Positions 28,892 through 37,985 of a stretch of 64,000 bases of DNA are shown piece by piece (the first letter of the stretch is position 1; each line of letters begins with the position of its first letter). This stretch comes from Saprospiraceae bacterium. Its GTDB lineage: Bacteria > Bacteroidota > Bacteroidia > Chitinophagales > Saprospiraceae. A model generated the notes under the pieces. That model had not been told where the DNA came from. It worked only from the letters and a program-made list of their open reading frames with translations, and did no database searches. The stretch covers positions 1 through 64,000 of the forward strand of contig JADJYH010000014.1 in NCBI GenBank assembly GCA_016719855.1, given 5' to 3'. The position numbers were made by a program, and so were the translations under genes.

Positions 28892-29293
28892 ATGGGATTA
28901 AAAAAGAAAAGCAAAGTCACTACCGAGTTCAGTTCAGCGTCCATGACGGACATGATTTTCCTGTTGCTGATTTTTTTCATGCTGACTTCGGGTTTGGTCG
29001 CTCCCAATTCGCTGAACCTTAAGTTGCCTGGCTCGTCGCAGTCCCGTGTCCAAATTGACTCGAATACAGACGATGTTAGTATTACCAAGAGCGGCAATTT
29101 TTACCTCAACGGCAAACGCATCACGAAAACAGACTTGGAAGCGGCTTTGGAGCGCAAAGCTAAAGCCGCCTCCGACAAACTTGACATAACCATCTCCCCA
29201 GAGGCAGGCACCGCTATCAAACATGTTGCATTTGTTATGGACATAGCCATGCGTTTTCAGATAAACGCCATCCTCGCAGCTGAAGAGAAATAA
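28892..29293 (+). CDS. exbD: ExbD/TolR-family protein, second copy
   Basis: Paralogue of the preceding gene, 133 residues, with the same plan: MGLKKKSKVTTEFSSASMTD, membrane helix FLLLIFFMLTSGL with the conserved Asp, and a periplasmic domain. ATG 28892 is chosen over an upstream start at 28838 that would overlap the first copy; only one base separates the two genes, so they are translated from one message. Bacteroidota often carry paired ExbD proteins. Confidence 0.9.
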   Translation: MGLKKKSKVTTEFSSASMTDMIFLLLIFFMLTSGLVAPNSLNLKLPGSSQSRVQIDSNTDDVSITKSGNFYLNGKRITKTDLEAALERKAKAASDKLDITISPEAGTAIKHVAFVMDIAMRFQINAILAAEEK

Positions 29294-29386
29294 GCGGGCT
29301 TTTGTTAAATATTTTCAAAATAGCTCCCACCCACCCACCAAAACCCCTAGGTTTCTCGTTCTAAACTAGAATAAAAATCATTTATT

Positions 29387-30286
29387 ATGGAAGATTCAAC
29401 GAGGGCAGAACAAGGCAACAGGCAAAAAAGCCTGATATTCAGTGTGGTTTTCCACGTTTTGGTCATTATTTTAGCAGCATTGTACGGCTTTACGTTTCAA
29501 AATCCGCCACCAGAGGCCGCCGGTATTTTGGTGAATCTTGGTGTCCCGGATGTTGGGCAAGGCGATGAAAATGCGCCAGAAGCAGCTCCCGTTGAACCAG
29601 CAGAAGAACCGGAGCCAGAACCCGTCAAGGAGGAAAAACCGGAACCTGTAAAGGAGAAACCAGAACCAGTTAAAGAAAAACCAAAGCCAGAGCCAAAGAA
29701 AGACGTGGTCAAGACGGAAGACCCCGAAGCAGCAGCGCTTAAAAAGAAGAAAGAGGAAGAAAGGAAAAAAGCTGATGAGCAAGCCAAGGCGGATGCTAAA
29801 GCAAAAGCCGACGCCAAAGCAAAAGCTGACGCCAAAGCGAAGGCCGAAGCAGACCGCAAGGCCGAAGAAGCCAGAAAGAAGGATGCTTTGAAAGACCTAG
29901 GCAAACCTTCAAAAGGTGGAGGCAATGGCCCAGGAAAAGGAGACACCGGCAAGCCGGGCAACCAAGGCGACCCGAACGGTGGTGATTCTGACATCTTGAG
30001 CGGAAAAACAACCGGTTCAGGCGTGGTAGAGGGTTTTGGTGGCAGGGGCTTTACCAAGCCTGCCGCTCCTCGTGACGACTCACAGGAAACTGGAACCGTG
30101 GCAGTTTATGTGTGCGTGGACAAAAACGGTCGTGTAACCAGCGCCGAGTACACCCAAAAAGGTTCGTCTTCGCCCAGCTCAAAACTGAAAAGCATCGCCA
30201 TTGAAAATGCGAGAAAGTACAAGTTCAATGCTGGCGGGCCGGACAAACAGTGTGGTACAATTACCTACACCTTCAGAGTGAAATAA
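29387..30286 (+). CDS. tonB: TonB-like energy transducer
   Basis: Spans the periplasm to connect ExbBD with outer-membrane receptors. 299 residues. Seen: a short cytoplasmic N-terminus, one membrane helix (SLIFSVVFHVLVIILAALYGF) at ~15-35, a Pro/Glu/Lys-rich stretch at ~65-115 (PEPVKEEKPEPVKEKPEP), a Lys/Ala coiled region with repeated AKADAKAK units at ~125-165, a Gly-rich linker and a C-terminal domain (~235-299, VAVYVCVDKNGRVTSAEYTQ). The C-terminal domain carries two cysteines. It is the last gene of the cluster and is followed by a hairpin. Confidence 0.88.
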   Translation: MEDSTRAEQGNRQKSLIFSVVFHVLVIILAALYGFTFQNPPPEAAGILVNLGVPDVGQGDENAPEAAPVEPAEEPEPEPVKEEKPEPVKEKPEPVKEKPKPEPKKDVVKTEDPEAAALKKKKEEERKKADEQAKADAKAKADAKAKADAKAKAEADRKAEEARKKDALKDLGKPSKGGGNGPGKGDTGKPGNQGDPNGGDSDILSGKTTGSGVVEGFGGRGFTKPAAPRDDSQETGTVAVYVCVDKNGRVTSAEYTQKGSSSPSSKLKSIAIENARKYKFNAGGPDKQCGTITYTFRVK

Positions 30287-30308
30287 ATCGCAATCCAATA
30301 CCTTTTTC

Positions 30309-30351
30309 AAAAAGGGCGTAGCGTTGAAAGGCTTATGCCCTTTTGCTTTTT
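30309..30351 (+). terminator. Terminator after tonB
   Basis: Stem AAAAGGGC (30310-30317) with GCCCTTTT (30337-30344), a 19-base loop and a T-rich tail. A weaker hairpin than others here, but well placed 23 bases after the stop. Confidence 0.5.
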
Positions 30352-30482
30352 ATACCCGAAAATCCTTTTCGTAGACAAACCGCATGTCCAATATTTTTCA
30401 AATCCCCGTTTTGTTCCGCTAAAACTTGTTTCACTCAGAAAAAATCAGCACCATTGCCAACTTTTTAATAAAAACAATGAAC

Positions 30483-31208
30483 ATGAAAAAATTCTCCCTA
30501 CCCTTCTTCCTACTGATTTTCGCCATTTCCCTAACTGCCCAAGAAGTCTGGCTGGAAGCAGCACTGAAAGGTGGCTATGGTGCATCCTTCCTCGTGAACA
30601 AGAACATCCTGGACGACGACTCCTACAATTACCATGCGACCCCAGCCTACAATTTTGGTGGCAAATTGGCCGTAAATTTCGGTCCATTCAATGGGATTTC
30701 ATTGGAAGGATTCTTGACAAAGGCAGGCCAGGACTTTGACTACTCGTTGCCGTCGCCGCTTGGCGATTACGAAAACAAGATTTCCTGGAAAAGCCTGGAT
30801 GCGCTTTTGCTGTACCGACACATCAACAACCGGGTGTACTTTGAGCTAGGGCCAATGTATTCCACTGTGCGTTCCGTTGAACAATTCGACCTCGAAACCC
30901 AATTGACCAACCCGAAGGATAACTACGAAAAAAACTACTTGTCAGGAGTCTTGGGTTTCGGTGGATACGTGGCCGGAGCGGAGACATTTTCACTGGGTCT
31001 TGGAATCCGGCTGCATTACGGACTCACCGATTTTGTCAACGACAGGGGAAAGGAGTTGGGATTCCCTAACCCGTCCAGCAATTACGAAAGCGATGCTGTC
31101 ACTAGGCCTGCATTTGCGGAGTTTATGGTGGAATTCAATTTCGGCATTGGCCATTGGGCCAGAACCTCTTGCAGCGAGCGGATGAAGTTTTTTAGGGCGG
31201 GCAGGTGA
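30483..31208 (+). CDS. Outer-membrane beta-barrel protein (PorT/OMP_b-brl-like)
   Basis: Predicted secreted beta-barrel of 241 residues. Seen: signal peptide MKKFSLPFFLLIFAISLTAQ, then alternating amphipathic strands (EAALKGGYGASFLVNK, YNFGGKLAVNFGPFNGISLEGFLT, GVLGFGGYVAGAETFSLGLGIRLHYG) and a final strand AFAEFMVEFNFGIGHWAR. ATG 30483 is used; another ATG two codons earlier (30477) is equally possible. The C-terminus is short and Arg/Cys rich after the last strand, which may reflect a frame slip near the end. Function unknown. Confidence 0.65.
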   Translation: MKKFSLPFFLLIFAISLTAQEVWLEAALKGGYGASFLVNKNILDDDSYNYHATPAYNFGGKLAVNFGPFNGISLEGFLTKAGQDFDYSLPSPLGDYENKISWKSLDALLLYRHINNRVYFELGPMYSTVRSVEQFDLETQLTNPKDNYEKNYLSGVLGFGGYVAGAETFSLGLGIRLHYGLTDFVNDRGKELGFPNPSSNYESDAVTRPAFAEFMVEFNFGIGHWARTSCSERMKFFRAGR

Positions 31209-31231
31209 GGGCTGGCGAGATGTTGAAGAAA

Positions 31232-31268
31232 AAAAGGCATTTGATGCAAATTGCGTCAAATGCCTTTT
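31232..31268. terminator. Bidirectional terminator between convergent genes
   Basis: A 16-bp stem (AAAAGGCATTTGATGC with GCGTCAAATGCCTTTT, one wobble), loop AAATT, with A-run on one side and T-run on the other. It sits between the barrel gene (+) and the propeller gene (-) and can serve both. Confidence 0.8.
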
Positions 31269-31289
31269 CACATATCATAATGAAATTTC

Positions 31290-32924
31290 TCAATCCACTT
31301 TAGTGACCTGCAACGCTTTGGTCTGCTTGCCACCCACTTTTAGGGTCAAAAAGTAGTTACCGATTGCAATTGCCTCATTGAATTGGACAGCTGTTGTCAG
31401 TTTGTCCACGTGTTTTGACCAAACCAAATGGCCAACTGCATCCGTCAGGTTCAGTTCTGCGTCAGGTACATTCCCCGGCAATTTGAACTCAATGGTAGTT
31501 TCATTTGAAAACATGGAGGGGCTTGCCTTCAATTCGACCTCATCGTTATCCACCCAGTCAGTTCCGCTGGTGCCTGGTGGGTACAATTGAACGTCCAGCA
31601 CGGTCACTGCCCCATTGGCCAGTATCACGTTCACGTTATTGGATTCATAGCCACTCAGGGAAAAACTAACTGGAAAGTTGCCAGGTGTAGTCTGCCCAGT
31701 AGTGTAATTGCCCAACAATCCAGTGGAGGTAGCGGTCAGCGGATCTGGACTATCAATATCAATGGTGACCCCGCTCAATGGCTGTCCAGTCAAGCCATCG
31801 GTCACTTTGCCTTCAAGCCAGCATGCTCGGTTGTAATTGGGCGTCAGCACGAACATTTTGCCATCACCCACGGCGAAAGCTACTGGGATGTTCGTAGTGA
31901 TGATATTGCCAGAGGGCAGAAACGGGTAGGCACCCCAGCAGCCATTGTAACCTGGGCCGGATTGTTCAGGATACGTGTCGAAATGTGCTACCTGGACCAG
32001 GTTGCTTGGACGGGAGGCATCCACGATGCTCACGCCGTCAGTGTACCAGCTTGTAATGGCATAATCGTTTAAGATATGCGTGTTGTGCGGTACCGAGCCA
32101 GACCCTGGTGTACATTGGAAGCGGTCAAGTTCCTGGATATCGGTGGGGTCGGACACGTCAAATGAGGTTAAATATGCGCCGTCCACTTCATCGGTGGTCA
32201 GCACGGTCTGGCGGTCATCCGTGGGCCATGTATTATGGACAAATGCACTCGGAGTAAGCACCGTGCCTAATGCCACCGGGTTTTGTTTGTCGGACATGTC
32301 CACCACCGACATTTCGCCCGTATAAATATGGCTCCCATAGAGCGTATCGTTGTCAACGAACCCATCGTGGATATAACCGAGCGTTTGAAACTCCCCAACA
32401 AAATGCGGATGAAAAGGGTCAGGGTTCAAATCGCAAACCAATGCACCTCCAGTCCCCGTTACCCCAGCGCCAGAACCGTAGAGGTACAAATATCCCTTTG
32501 TCACATCCACGTGCAGCGCATGGACGTTCCCGATGGCATTGGCAATAGCGCCGTCGCCAGCGTAAACGTTCACGGGAAGGTTTGGCGAGGGCAATGGGCT
32601 TAGGTCAACCACTTGCACAGGGCCGCCCTCTGTGGTGACGTAAGCGTAGTGCTGGTAAGTCTTTAATTCTTTCCAGAGATTGTTAGGCCCCGGTACTTGC
32701 GTGATTTGAAAGGGATTGTCTGGATCGGTGACATCCACGACAATCAATCCCAATTGGCCGCCCAATAGCGCATATTCTTTGCCATCTTGAGCGTAGCCCC
32801 AAACGTTGGCCAAGGTTTGTCCTGGAAACTCCATCGAGGAACGGACTGCCATATTGTAGTCCTGCGCCTGGCCGCCAAAAGCAGCCACCATTGCCATAAA
32901 AAGGGTAAAAATTTGAATTTTCAT
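31290..32924 (-). CDS. Secreted choice-of-anchor B / LVIVD beta-propeller protein with T9SS sorting domain
   Basis: Extracellular protein of 544 residues. Seen: signal peptide MKIQIFTLFMAMVAAFGGQAQ; LVIVD-type repeats at ~45-345 (LGLIVVDVTDPDNPFQI, VVDMSDKQNPVALG, VSIVDASRPSNLVQVA); a carboxypeptidase-regulatory-like Ig fold at ~365-440 (LEGKVTDGLTGQPLSGVTI); and a C-terminal type IX secretion domain at ~465-544 (PSMFSNETTIEFKL ... GNYFLTLKVGGKQTKALQV). Known: T9SS C-terminal domains target proteins to the surface of Bacteroidota. The ligand or substrate is unknown; no catalytic motif is seen. Confidence 0.8.
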   Translation of the reverse strand: MKIQIFTLFMAMVAAFGGQAQDYNMAVRSSMEFPGQTLANVWGYAQDGKEYALLGGQLGLIVVDVTDPDNPFQITQVPGPNNLWKELKTYQHYAYVTTEGGPVQVVDLSPLPSPNLPVNVYAGDGAIANAIGNVHALHVDVTKGYLYLYGSGAGVTGTGGALVCDLNPDPFHPHFVGEFQTLGYIHDGFVDNDTLYGSHIYTGEMSVVDMSDKQNPVALGTVLTPSAFVHNTWPTDDRQTVLTTDEVDGAYLTSFDVSDPTDIQELDRFQCTPGSGSVPHNTHILNDYAITSWYTDGVSIVDASRPSNLVQVAHFDTYPEQSGPGYNGCWGAYPFLPSGNIITTNIPVAFAVGDGKMFVLTPNYNRACWLEGKVTDGLTGQPLSGVTIDIDSPDPLTATSTGLLGNYTTGQTTPGNFPVSFSLSGYESNNVNVILANGAVTVLDVQLYPPGTSGTDWVDNDEVELKASPSMFSNETTIEFKLPGNVPDAELNLTDAVGHLVWSKHVDKLTTAVQFNEAIAIGNYFLTLKVGGKQTKALQVTKVD

Positions 32925-33004
32925 ACTAGTTAATCTTGTGAAACGGTAATAAATACATGCCTAGAAAATTGTGTGTTTAGCCAAAGCAACCTTCTAAACC
33001 ATTG

Positions 33005-33589
33005 TTAAGCAGGCAAAAGTAGCGGATTCACCTCATCAATAATGTCAGGAAAAAACGAATTGAACTCATCGTTGAAATCATCGTAGTGTTTTGTCAGACT
33101 CTCGACCGCATTTTCAAAGAAATGCGGCGCACTGCTGCGCATTTTTACCCGACTGAACGTGAAGCGCAGCCCATCCTCCGTGCCATAACGAACGAGCCAA
33201 TTGTCTGCCACCATCTTTGGCAGGCGGTCATGAAGGATGGTTGGCATGATGGGCAGGTGCCGAAGCAGCACCTCGTACACATTCGCAGAAAAAGCTTCCA
33301 AGGACTTATCGGAGTAGCGTTCCCAGTTTTGCGCCAGCAAAAAATCATGGCACACATCAAGGATGACCGGGGCATACTTGCCGTGCGACGGGTGCAGCCG
33401 CCTTGCGCCCTGTTTCACCATCGGGTGACGGTCGGTGAACGAGTCAATTTGGCGGTGCATCTGTACGCCTTTTTGGATACTGGGAGGCAGCTTGGCCACC
33501 TCTTTGTTGGAGATGAAATCAGCAAGGAAATTGCCAACCAATAGATGTTCGTCAGGGCCGGAAAGGTAAATATGTGCGAGGAAATTCAT
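33005..33589 (-). CDS. acpH: Acyl carrier protein phosphodiesterase
   Basis: DUF479/AcpH family: removes the 4'-phosphopantetheine arm from acyl carrier protein. 194 residues, the usual length. Seen: MNFLAHIYLSGPDEHLLVGNFLADF with the metal-binding HxxL and NFLxDF at the N-terminus, GVQMHRQIDSFTDRHP at ~45-60 (His/Asp ligands), and FLLAQNWERYSDKSLEAF. It is preceded on the same strand by the oxidase subunit III gene with a 39-base gap. Confidence 0.85.
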   Translation of the reverse strand: MNFLAHIYLSGPDEHLLVGNFLADFISNKEVAKLPPSIQKGVQMHRQIDSFTDRHPMVKQGARRLHPSHGKYAPVILDVCHDFLLAQNWERYSDKSLEAFSANVYEVLLRHLPIMPTILHDRLPKMVADNWLVRYGTEDGLRFTFSRVKMRSSAPHFFENAVESLTKHYDDFNDEFNSFFPDIIDEVNPLLLPA

Positions 33590-33628
33590 TTTTTGAAGGA
33601 AAAAGGAAAAAGGAAAAAGTTAGGGTTG

Positions 33629-34252
33629 TTAGCCGATAATTTGGTTTGCCAATAAGAATATCACCAAAAAAATCCAAAGCCCATCCAGGAAATGCCAGTA
33701 GATTGAGAGCAGTCGAAGCCGAAGCCGTTTTTCTGGGTCGCTGAAATAGACGAGCACCGTCACGGGGTCAATCATCTGCTTTTTTGAACGGAATAAGAAC
33801 TTCGCCAAGAACGGCAGCCCAGCCAACACGTGGGCAAAATGCAGGCCCGAGAGCAAGTACAGGTATCCCGCTGAATTGTCTGTCTCGGGGAAAATATTGA
33901 CGCTGAAAAGTTGGCTCCATGCCACAAATTGCATTACCAAAAACAGCAGGGTCAAAGCGATGGTCGCTATCAGGCAATTTTGGTAAACTCGGGTTTCGTC
34001 GTTCAGGTAGGCCTTTTTTGCCCGAACCATTGTGTAGCTGCTGCCCAACAAAATCAAGGTATTGAACCCAAAAAGCCAGGGTATTTTCACTGCGCCCATG
34101 CCGCCTTGCACCCTCGTGTAAACAAACGCTGCCGACAGCCCCAAAAACAGCACCGTGATGGCAGCCAAAACCAACATGAGCATGATGTTATAAGGATGGA
34201 ACGCAAAATTGTCGTACTCGCTGTAAGCCTTTTCAGGCAGTTTGCTTTTCAT
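33629..34252 (-). CDS. Heme-copper oxidase subunit III
   Basis: Membrane subunit of an aerobic terminal oxidase. 207 residues from ATG 34252; a GTG 39 bases upstream is an alternative. Seen: five hydrophobic segments, including NIMLMLVLAAITVLFLGLSAAFVY, FGFNTLILLGSSYTMVRAK, CLIATIALTLLFLVMQFVAW, YLYLLSGLHFAHVLAGLPFL with the LSGLHFAHV motif of subunit III, and a last segment in YWHFLDGLWIFLVIFLLAN. The YWHFxDxxW pattern is diagnostic. No subunit I/II genes are in the window, so it is an orphan copy here. Confidence 0.88.
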   Translation of the reverse strand: MKSKLPEKAYSEYDNFAFHPYNIMLMLVLAAITVLFLGLSAAFVYTRVQGGMGAVKIPWLFGFNTLILLGSSYTMVRAKKAYLNDETRVYQNCLIATIALTLLFLVMQFVAWSQLFSVNIFPETDNSAGYLYLLSGLHFAHVLAGLPFLAKFLFRSKKQMIDPVTVLVYFSDPEKRLRLRLLSIYWHFLDGLWIFLVIFLLANQIIG

Positions 34253-34467
34253 GTCAGGAAGTTTGTTGCCACGAATTTCGCCGATTTTCACAAATCAGGT
34301 GATTAAATGAAAAGCAGTTCGCACACCAAACACCGCTGCGCAAGCTTGGTTTTGCAAAAAAGCACGGCATTTACTTACCTTCGCCAATCAAAAAGGCCAA
34401 TTTATGGGAATTTTCCCTGCCCTGTGATTCGCCCTTTCTTTCATCCAATCATTCATTCATTGGAATC

Positions 34468-35402
34468 ATGAAAAACTGCCGAGCCTGTCAGAAACCAATG
34501 CCCGATGATGCGAGGTTTTGCCCAGCCTGCGGCACTCCCGTAATTGTGGAGACTTTCGACTGCCCTCGTTGCGGCAGCGAAAACGACCTGCACGCCGTTG
34601 CCTGCTCGAACTGCCAACTTGTTTTCACACCAGAAAAAAAAGAACCGCCGAAAGCCAAACTCAGCGATATTTTCGACAACTCGCACGTAGAAAGCTTGGA
34701 GCAGGCAATTGCCGACCGGTTCAGCCTTGCCTTCGAAAAGCGGTTGAAGGAGGAGCACCACCCATCGTTGCACCACGCTTATATTGACCGTTTTTACAAA
34801 AGTGAATTCAGGGCGAGTGTTGATTTTCGCATCAAGCAACTGGCCGAACAAGCCCAGCGAAATCCTGACAACGACCAAAAATTCAGCTTCGCAGCGTCAG
34901 CCTTCGAGGAGCTGCTCGACTACTTCATCATCCGGTATTGCGATGACCTCAACGAGGCCATTTTTAGCGAAAAAATACTGAAATACCAGGGCCAACTAGC
35001 TGAAAAAATACAACCTGGTGAGCTGATTTTGGACTATCTCGACTTTGAGCACGAAGGCGAAACCGTGTACACCGACTTCGTCACCATGCCCGCCAACAAA
35101 CTCAAAAACGCCGCCCAAAACTTCCTGTTTCCGCAGAAGGGTGAGACTATTTTTTTATCTGCGACCTCTCCACGTTCGGCGCTTGCAAGGACGGTTTCGC
35201 CATGACCCGTGACTGTATTTATTGGAAAATGCCATTTGAAAAAAAGCAGCGGGTTTACTATAAAAACTTGGAAGAAATCAAACGGCAAGAGGACTGGATA
35301 ACTATCAACGGCATTTTCTTCAACGGCAGCAAAACGCTGAACCTCAAGCTGTTGCGGCTGCTCAAAAAACTGCGGGAGCTTTACGGCAAAAAGTACCTGT
35401 AA
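34468..35402 (+). CDS. Double zinc-ribbon protein of unknown function, frameshifted
   Basis: About 311 residues when rebuilt. Seen: two zinc ribbons at the N-terminus, CRACQKPMPDDARFCPACG (3-21) and CPRCGSENDLHAVACSNCQ (~32-50), then an alpha-rich region (SLEQAIADRFSLAFEKRLKE) with no recognised domain. The first frame ends at 35205. Adding one T to the run of seven near 35150 gives FFICDLSTFGACKDGFAMTR, leading smoothly into MPFEKKQRVYYKNLEE and the stop at 35402. A homopolymer miscount is the likely cause. Zinc ribbons suggest nucleic-acid or protein binding; nothing more can be said. Confidence 0.7.
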
Positions 35403-35752
35403 GGCCAGGTATCCAGCTTTTGCGTGAAAAACTTACACAAATTAATTTCAAAACCTATATTTGCGCCAGCTAACCACCACACGCTTTCGATACCTGCCCA
35501 ATTTTCTTAATTCCACTCACAGCTATTTTACCACCCAACAAGAAAAATTTGCTTGCGCAATGCGAGGCATCGTTCCATTTCGGTACGGTTATTGCGCCTG
35601 ATTACTAAGCTTTTACGCTTGACAATCAGATAAATATTTTCGAGGGACTACACAGGGAGGCAAAATTCCGTTACACGTTTTATCTTCGGGAAAGATGAAA
35701 GCGCTGGCTGCTGTTTAGTATTGCCGGTATTTCCCGAAGTATTCAAGCAGCT
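35403..35752. other. Gene-free gap before the C39 exporter
   Basis: 350 bases without a convincing gene. It holds a TATATTTG box (35457-35464), a -7-like element without a clear -33. I looked for a small peptide with a double-glycine leader that the next gene could export and found none on either strand. Confidence 0.5.
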
Positions 35753-37948
35753 ATGTCTAAAAAGTACCCTCATTTTAAGCAATTGCACTCCCGGGATTGC
35801 GGAATTGTCTGCCTTCGCATGGTGGCGCAGTTTTATGGCAAGTTTTACTCCACCGAGCAACTGCGCCCCATGGCGCACCAAAAAGCGGAAGGTGTCAGCC
35901 TACTGAACGTGAGCGAAGCAGGCGAACAAATCGGCATGCACACCGTCGGTGCCAAACTCACCTACCGCCGCCTCATTGACGACATCCCACTGCCCGGCAT
36001 TGCCCACTGGAAAGAAAACCACTTCGTCGTGGTGTATGAAGCCAGTGAGCACCAAGTGACCATCGGCGACCCGGATGCAGAACAACTTTCCACGATTCCT
36101 ACCCATGAATTCCTGAGCGGCTGGGTGAACAATGCCAACGGTTACGACCAAGAAGGCATCATCTTGCTGATGGAACCGACGGCCAGTTTTTTTTCCAGCG
36201 AAAACAAACCTGCCGACCGCAACAAGCCCATGTTCATTTGGGAAAACCTCAAGGGTTACAAAAAACTGTTGGTCTTCCTTTCAGCCGCTATCGTCGTTGG
36301 CGCTTTGCTGGCCGTCACTTTCCCGTTCATCATCCAACTCATCGTTGACGAGAGTATTGAGCAGCAAAACACGGACTTGCTTCCCTACGTACTGATTGCC
36401 TGGATAATGCTTTTTTTTAGTCAGGTCGGGTTGGATTTCATTCGGCGCTTGCTGCTTTTCCACGTCGGTGCCAAGCTCAACATCAAACTCCTCACTGACT
36501 TCATCGTCCGGGTGCTGCAATTGCCGGCCACGTTTTTCCAGTCCAGAATGACCGACGACGTGATGCAGACGCTTTACGACAACCCACGGGTTCACCGGTT
36601 TTTTACGAGGGAAGCAGTATCTGTTATTTATTCCTCGTTGATTATTTTACTTTTCTTTTTGGTTTTGCTTGCTTTCAGCTTCAAAATCTTTTTAACAGTG
36701 GCAATTTTTGCAGCTGTTCAAGTGCTATTCGTCCGCTTTTTTATCAAAAAAAGAAAAACGCTCAACTACAACCGGCACCAGCTTGGCGCCGATAGGTACA
36801 GCCGCCTGACCGACCTTATCCGTGGAATACGGGACATCAAATTGGCCAATGCCGAGCAAACGCAGCGCTGGGCATGGGAACGTTCAGAGGCCAAGTTGTT
36901 CAAAGTGGGTCGCTCGTATTCGCTGTCCGATGAGCTGTCCATCCAGATACCATTTTCATTGGGTGAGCTTCGCAATATCCTGGTCATCTACTTCGCTGCG
37001 ATTGCGGTAATCGAAGGCAGCATGACGATTGGGGTGATGGTAGCCACGCTGTTCATTTTGACCCAACTGAACGGCCCAATTCGGCAACTGATTGAGTTTT
37101 TCCTCGGCTGGCAAGAGGCCAAACTGGGGTTGGAGCGCATGAACGAAGTCTTCCATTACGACACGGAAGCCAAGGGAGAAAAAATAGATATTTTGCCACA
37201 AGACGGCATTTTGGAAGGTGAAAACCTGTCGTTCCGCTACGAGGGGGAGCACTCGCCCTGGGTGATTCGCAACCTCGATTTCCAAATCCCGAAGGGCAAA
37301 ATCACAGCGGTGGTAGGCCCGAACGGCAGTGGCAAATCTACGATGCTCAATCTGATGGTTGGATTCCAGCAGCCACAAGAAGGCATTTTGAAGTTTGGGC
37401 AAATACGGCTCGCCGACTTCCAATCGTCCACGTGGCTTGGTCACTGCGGCGTGGTTTCGCAGGAGGGCCACTTGTTTTATGACACCATCGCAAGGAATAT
37501 CGTGTTGGGTGAGGAGTCCATTGACAGCAAGCGGATGATTGAGGCCGCCAAAATCGCCAACATCCTGCCCTTCCTTGAGCGGCTACAAAATGGTTTTTAC
37601 ACCATGGTGGGAGAAGGCGGGGTCGGCTTGAGCAAAGCGCAGCGGCAGGGCATCTTGATTGCACGGGCCATCTACAAACAACCAGAAATACTGCTGCTCG
37701 ACGAGGCCACCAACGACCTCGACTCGCAGAATGAGACCCTCGTGCTCAACCGAATCGAGGAAGCATTCAAAGGAAAAACTGTGGTGATTTTCACCAGCAG
37801 GATTAATCTTCCGATTCGGATAGACCATGTGATACCGTTGGCGCCACCAAAATCAAGGGTGGAAAACCGTTCGGTGCTGGCCGATTCCAAAGGCGGAAAC
37901 GGCAACGTATTACCCGACAATTTTGAAGAAGTTTTACAATCAAACTGA
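35753..37948 (+). CDS. Peptidase-C39 ABC exporter (PCAT-type)
   Basis: Inner-membrane ABC exporter that cleaves a leader peptide and exports the cargo. 731 residues. Seen: C39 peptidase at 1-~140 with oxyanion Gln and catalytic Cys in KQLHSRDCGIVCLRM (Cys ~15) and the catalytic His in HWKENHFVVVYEAS followed by GDPD; six-helix membrane domain ~160-450; ATPase ~480-700 with Walker A VGPNGSGKST, Walker B ILLLDEATNDLD and an altered signature LSKAQRQ in place of LSGGQxQ. Known: C39 exporters work with HlyD adaptors, and the adaptor follows 37 bases later. No precursor peptide is seen nearby. The signature change may lower ATPase activity. Confidence 0.88.
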   Translation: MSKKYPHFKQLHSRDCGIVCLRMVAQFYGKFYSTEQLRPMAHQKAEGVSLLNVSEAGEQIGMHTVGAKLTYRRLIDDIPLPGIAHWKENHFVVVYEASEHQVTIGDPDAEQLSTIPTHEFLSGWVNNANGYDQEGIILLMEPTASFFSSENKPADRNKPMFIWENLKGYKKLLVFLSAAIVVGALLAVTFPFIIQLIVDESIEQQNTDLLPYVLIAWIMLFFSQVGLDFIRRLLLFHVGAKLNIKLLTDFIVRVLQLPATFFQSRMTDDVMQTLYDNPRVHRFFTREAVSVIYSSLIILLFFLVLLAFSFKIFLTVAIFAAVQVLFVRFFIKKRKTLNYNRHQLGADRYSRLTDLIRGIRDIKLANAEQTQRWAWERSEAKLFKVGRSYSLSDELSIQIPFSLGELRNILVIYFAAIAVIEGSMTIGVMVATLFILTQLNGPIRQLIEFFLGWQEAKLGLERMNEVFHYDTEAKGEKIDILPQDGILEGENLSFRYEGEHSPWVIRNLDFQIPKGKITAVVGPNGSGKSTMLNLMVGFQQPQEGILKFGQIRLADFQSSTWLGHCGVVSQEGHLFYDTIARNIVLGEESIDSKRMIEAAKIANILPFLERLQNGFYTMVGEGGVGLSKAQRQGILIARAIYKQPEILLLDEATNDLDSQNETLVLNRIEEAFKGKTVVIFTSRINLPIRIDHVIPLAPPKSRVENRSVLADSKGGNGNVLPDNFEEVLQSN

Positions 37949-37985
37949 GCGAGACAATTGTTTTTCCCAGAATTCACGACCTAAA

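Noticed and set aside
29640..29860. Repeated GAAACCAGAACC-like and GCAAAAGCCGAC-like units as a DNA repeat array
   Set aside because: They are the Pro/Glu/Lys and Lys/Ala repeats of the TonB linker and need no separate explanation.
29497..30057. A long minus-strand open frame opposite tonB
   Set aside because: Its Ser/Phe/Gly-rich, low-complexity product is the shadow of the repetitive tonB coding strand.
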